Shown here piece after piece: positions 59,828 to 64,000 of a stretch of 64,000 nucleotides of DNA (position 1 is the first letter of the stretch; each line of letters opens with the position of its first letter). The translations under genes and the position numbers were made by a program. The stretch is taken from assembly GCF_963675165.1 (NCBI RefSeq), contig NC_087377.1, positions 6,775,122 through 6,839,121 on the forward strand, read 5' to 3'. The stretch comes from Halichondria panicea. Its lineage: Eukaryota > Porifera > Demospongiae > Suberitida > Halichondriidae. A model generated the notes under the pieces. The model did no database searches. It was not told the origin of the DNA and saw only the letters and a list, made by a program, of their open reading frames with translations.

Positions 59828-62800
59828 ATTAGATGTGGTTCCTCTGACGTGTTTCCTTGCCGACTCGACAAGCTTCCAGTCTTACTTGACCTCTGACCTC
59901 CATTTCTCCACCCACCTGGCTCAGGGAATAGTGGGGGCCACTGTCGACACCACAGCCATTGTAAGGAGCTAGCTACTTACACGTACATGTACATCTACTG
60001 CAGATTGTCACTTCAAAAGTATTTCAAACTTAAGTTTTTGAACTTTCAAACTGAGGATTAATTCTCTCTGAAACACAACAGTTTATAAGTAAATAATTTT
60101 CTTCAGAGAGCATGGGAGTTGCCGTTCCGAGGTAAACGGCAGCTACCCTCCAGGCTGCAGGACCTGATTGATATCTTCTCAGGAGGTCAGATCACCCCCA
60201 CTGAACTGAGGGACCTTGAGTGTGCGGACAACGGAACTTTACTGAGCACTTTTGTTCACTTTCAGAATGTCACAAGAGTGAGTTATACACTATAGCTTGC
60301 AAATGTATGCATTTATCAAGAATGACTTGTTACCTTTGTCATAATCTATGGTATGTGTTTGTAGGAAGAAGTGGCTGCTGCGGTGTGTGCTCTGAACGAT
60401 AGTCAACTTGACAGTCTCTCTCAACACCTTCAACAGCAGATCTCTGTGGTGAGTGATTTATGCAAACTAATGTTCATGCAGGGCACCACATGTGCATGCG
60501 TGAATAAAGATAACTTTTATAATTTGTTTAAGCTCAAAGCAAATACTGAGGAAAGAATGTATACACATACACACTTCACACACACACACACACACAACAC
60601 AAACAAAGTACGTGTAGCTTACCCGTACTATAACGCCCACTCACCTCACACACACACACACACACAGCCACAAGAGTGCAATGTTGCCGACACACTAGGA
60701 CTCTCAGATCTCGCCACTCTGGAGAAAGCACAGACTCTATTTACAACATACCGCACATTCATGGCAGATGGACTCTTTGATGGTCTGTCAAGCGTACAGA
60801 AGTTCAGCTATGAGAACATGCAGCACATCTTCTGTGGCATCAATGAGACGTACAGTTCTCATGTCTTCTTTTATAAAGTCCTCGATCTGCTTCGAAGTAA
60901 ATAATTATGTTCGTCTGTTGTGTTTTGCTCGATCAACTTCAATAATTTATTTAGTACACGTACGTATACATGCATCATCAATTTACATTATAGAAACCTA
61001 CGTGTATATACTGATACATGTTATTGTATATGTACATTTAAAAGTATGCAAGCGTGGGCTCTCAATGTGAAAACATAGCCGTACATTTCAAATGCTTATT
61101 TTTTTCTGATTTGGTCACAAATACATGACATACAATATGCAGCTGCTGATTATAACAGAAGATTTGGTGATAATACAATGGGAAAAGTGGCGTTGAAGAT
61201 CCTCTACACACCTGACAACGACCGTACCAGGAGCATTGTGACAAGAGCGTCAAAGATAACACAAACTTTTGCTTACGTCTTGAACTGGACACAAGAGATT
61301 ATCACATGCTCCGATGCATTTCTGACCAACTTTCCACCTGACTCCCCTCGCACTGACTCCATTCGACAAGTGATCGGTTGGTTTGCTTGTTGCTTCTCAA
61401 ATAATAATTATACATTACCTAATAGGTATTGTGCAAATAGTTAAGTATCCTTTGAATGGTTGTTGCGCTATGTAAGCCAAAATTGTATGTGCTTAATGTG
61501 TGCATAAAGTATAGCACCAAAAAGAAGTGTCAGTTTACGTGTTCAGTAATTATTAAACTGACAATCAAACTACAATTGATTCCTCCGTGTAGATGCGTTG
61601 CTAGGTAACGAATCAAGTCCAGTGTCTCCACTTTTCCAATCCGAGCTGGACTATATTCGTCAAAACCTCTCCCAGTATATCGACACCTCCAGGTCGGCAC
61701 TAGAGAATGCACAGAGCCTGCTGGATCCAAATGCCCCAAGCAATATCTGGGTGATTGTCGCCAAGGTTAAAGATGTTGCGACTGTTGTACACGGGTTGCT
61801 CGATCTATTCGATTGGGACGTGTACTACCCCATGGAAGATGAAGGTTATACATTTGTCTTACTATCTAACTCTGTTGGCCCACATTTTGAGACGAGTCGA
61901 GCATTCAAATCTCAGAAAATATTTCTGAATTATTTCTAATAATGGCATGTTTAGAGTTAAAATGAGTCAAAGGGCATTCAAAAGCAATTAAGTATCTACT
62001 GGTTGGTGGGAAATGGGGTCTTTATTAGCTCGATGTCCTAAAATATTTTGTGAATGATTGGTGTATGAAATCCTTACAGCTTCCTTGGAGTCTGTTGCCA
62101 CAAACTGGAGTCTCGTGTCAGACTTAAACATCACTAGGGTGCTGGCAGGAGTGGTCTTTGAGGGGCTGGATGGGAATAATCCTTCGATCAGGATACGTAT
62201 GAACGAGAGTGACGTCATTGACACCTCTACACTGACGGACAAGTGAGTGCATGCGTTCTTTTAGCTGTGTATACAATTAGAGCAGTAACCCCAAAACTGT
62301 GGTTTTTAAAAATTCCCTTCTTTGTTCAAATTGTTTCTTCACTTACTAGAACTTGGATCCCTGGTCCGAAGTCGTTCAGAAGTGGATCCTACCACAGGGA
62401 GTCGTTCCTGTTCATCCAAGACATGTTAGAGCGAGCTATGTCAGAAGAGATGTTGGGACACTCCATATTAGCACCCGGCCTCTACATGCAGCAAATGCCC
62501 TATCCGTGCTTCCAGTATGACACGTACGTTGCACTAGCTACTGTAATATACATGTCAGAGGAGATCCGACACGAGCACTTCGATTAAGCTAAAATTGAGT
62601 TAATTATAGTTCTATGCAACAATGACTTTAACGTTGAATTTTGCACGTAATCAAGCCTCATCGAGGTACTTGTGTCGTACCTCCTTTGAGTACATGTACG
62701 TAGGTCGTAACTACTGAGTTACTAGCAGCAAGAAGCATGAGCTTTTTTTTTGCATGTCTCAGGCTAGTATAGCCTCTAAGACTATACTAGCCTGTATAAA

Positions 62801-63726
62801 GCCATTTCCGTTTGTGATACATTTATGTAGAGTGTGTGTTTTACTTTTCTACTTATTATGTCTGTATTGTAGTCACCCTACGTATACAGTTTGTATAAAC
62901 AGTTCACACGCAATAATATATTCTATACTACCACTGTGACCCCAAAGTTTCCATAGCATGTGTTGCACTCGTAGACCAGACCACCTCTTAATTACAGCCA
63001 CTGTTGGTGTGCCCAAGGCAGGGGTGATTAGGTTTCACTGTACTGGTACTACCGTTTGAAAAAATAACCATACATGCAATTCATTTACCTTTGGAGAGCA
63101 TGCATGAACACTTTCCATCAAAATTAGTGTTGGTTGTCTCCATCCAGGTTTGGATACTCATTGGAATTTGTGTTCCCTCTGGCCATGCTTTTTGTGTGGT
63201 TGTTCCCGGTTGCCATGACGGTACGTGGGGTGGTCCTTGAGAAGGAAAGTCGGCTCAAGGAGTACATCAAGATGATGGGTGTGTCTGACACACAACTCCA
63301 CCTCTCAAAAATAATCGTATCAGGTGACCTTCGTAGCTACTAGGTTTAAGGTTTAAATTTTATGCTGGAGAGACTAGCACACAGTTGAAACAGTACTTAG
63401 ATTGGTTGATTTAATTGTAGTTTGTATCCAAAGTTACCCTGTTTTCCCCCTGGCCTCTAGGTTCTGTACTTCTCCTGTCAGTGGTTCTAATCACCATCAT
63501 GCTCAAGGGGGGCGGAGTCTTGCCGTTCACGGATTGGTCGATTCTCTTCCTCTTCCTCAGTGTGTATGGCCTCGTCATGTTAGCTCACAGCTTCCTCATA
63601 GCCAGCCTCTTCAACAATGCCAACCTTGCAGCCTGTGTCTCATCTCTGGTCTACTTCATGGTGCTTTTCTTGCACACTGCACTCGTGTTTGTCAGTAGCC
63701 TGTCATCCTCCGCCGTGACACTGAGT
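57406..63726 (+). CDS. ABCA-family transporter, N-terminal half (3' end outside window)
   Basis: ABCA-type full transporter, probably lipid-exporting. Fourteen exons with consistent phases: 57406-57540 (ATG), 57822-57915, 58808-58937, 59185-59333, 59833-59960, 60107-60277, 60365-60448, 60668-60896, 61143-61376, 61593-61844, 62080-62242, 62350-62523, 63148-63323 and 63461-63726; 795 codons so far. First membrane segment IFLLIETIWPLLLFLILIQL. Then a large extracellular domain opening with ALPSAGTLPFLQTLICE, as in ABCA1/ABCA4, with several N-x-S/T sites, Cys residues, GKVALKILYTPDN and MQQMPYPCFQYDT. Membrane bundle follows: FVFPLAMLFVWLFPVAMTV, then GVVLEKESRLKEYIKMMGV (the family's coupling helix), VVLITIMLKGGGVLPFTDW and FLIASLFNNANLAACVSSL. 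Nucleotide-binding domains would follow beyond 64000. Closest to the ABCA1/2/3/4/7 group; orthology unresolved. Confidence 0.9.
58231..58580 (+). repeat. Diverged direct repeats in an ABCA intron
   Basis: ATAGGAGAAG begins three similar blocks at 58231, 58311 and 58501. TTGGCAGTGTTCGGCCATT occurs at 58378 and 58562. Confidence 0.6.
59781..59825 (+). repeat. (CA)n microsatellite at an ABCA acceptor
   Basis: About 22 CA units just before the ATTAG acceptor of exon 59833-59960. Similar CA tracts precede the acceptors at 58807 and 60667, so CA repeats replace the pyrimidine tract at several ABCA introns. Confidence 0.9.
62760..62794 (+). other. Perfect 13-bp hairpin in ABCA intron
   Basis: CAGGCTAGTATAG and CTATACTAGCCTG separated by 9 nt, in the intron between 62523 and 63148. 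Possibly the core of a tiny foldback element. Confidence 0.7.
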
Positions 63727-64000
63727 GTGAGTTAGGAACCGGGGTAGGCATACGGAGAAACCTCTAAATGTGGACTGTTTTTGGGACCTATGAAAGTGTT
63801 ATCTTTACATGTATATAGGTGTTCTGCTTACAGAGATAACTATAATTATGTCCTTCTATTTTGCTAATTGTGTGCATACATGTACAATGTAAACGGTATC
63901 GGTGAGTCCCACGTTTTCCTGTCGTTTAACTGGTATTATTAATACATATGCACTGTATTTCATTATCAAAAAGATTGCTCTCTGTTAATTCTTGACTTCC

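Noticed and set aside
1-64000. CRISPR arrays, bacterial operons or a prokaryotic defence system
   Set aside because: No regularly spaced repeats of suitable length and no uninterrupted prokaryote-like gene clusters; all recognised genes are intron-containing animal genes.

Overview
This 64 kb window is genomic DNA from a multicellular animal. Every recognisable gene is split by GT-AG introns (one is GC-AG), and the gene content is metazoan: an axonemal dynein chain, a Wnt-pathway TCF/LEF factor with a C-clamp, a Vti1-type SNARE, histone H2A.Z, the ribosome-assembly factor MRTO4, a Golgi carbohydrate sulfotransferase and an ABCA lipid-transporter-like gene. Compact genes, short AT-rich introns, many MITEs, and repeat ORFs of types I associate with sponges and cnidarians suggest a non-bilaterian, most likely a sponge. 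That assignment is inference, not proof.

Layout. 1-22: edge of an LTR. 2401-7871 (+): C-terminal WD-repeat half of a DNAI1-like dynein intermediate chain; one exon is frameshifted by an 8-bp tandem duplication and an intron carries three MITEs. 8558-14743 (-): complete 12-exon TCF/LEF gene (364 aa by my splice model), followed upstream by a 739-bp promoter interval with six CTTTGWW TCF sites. 15483-22721 (-): complete 8-exon VTI1 SNARE gene (235 aa). A 394-bp head-to-head interval separates it from the first two exons of H2A.Z (+, 23116-23546), whose remainder is missing or decayed. 24523-25962 (-): MRTO4 with a 7-nt deletion, an in-frame TGA and no visible 3' exons. 27740-31239 (+): sulfotransferase-2-family gene, 7 exons. 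31240-57405: repeat-rich accessory stretch with a piggyBac relic, pogo/Tigger-like, Mutator-like and other MITEs, a block of diverged local duplications (about 37.9-48.0 kb) carrying unidentified exon-like ORFs, an NHL-repeat relic, an orphan gag-like ORF, minisatellites, a repeat-containing secreted-protein relic, an LTR-retroelement 3' end and a RING-like repeat gene relic. 57406-63726 (+): first 14 exons (795 codons) of an ABCA-type transporter; its nucleotide-binding domains lie beyond the window.

The genes do not form a pathway. The most interesting signals are regulatory or evolutionary. A recent tandem duplication inside TCF creates a possible alternative last exon that would remove the C-clamp. 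A dense cluster of TCF sites sits upstream of TCF itself. Disabling lesions cluster in DNAI1, H2A.Z and MRTO4 while TCF and VTI1 between them are intact. Several otherwise unrelated MITE families share CCGTA termini and TA target duplications.
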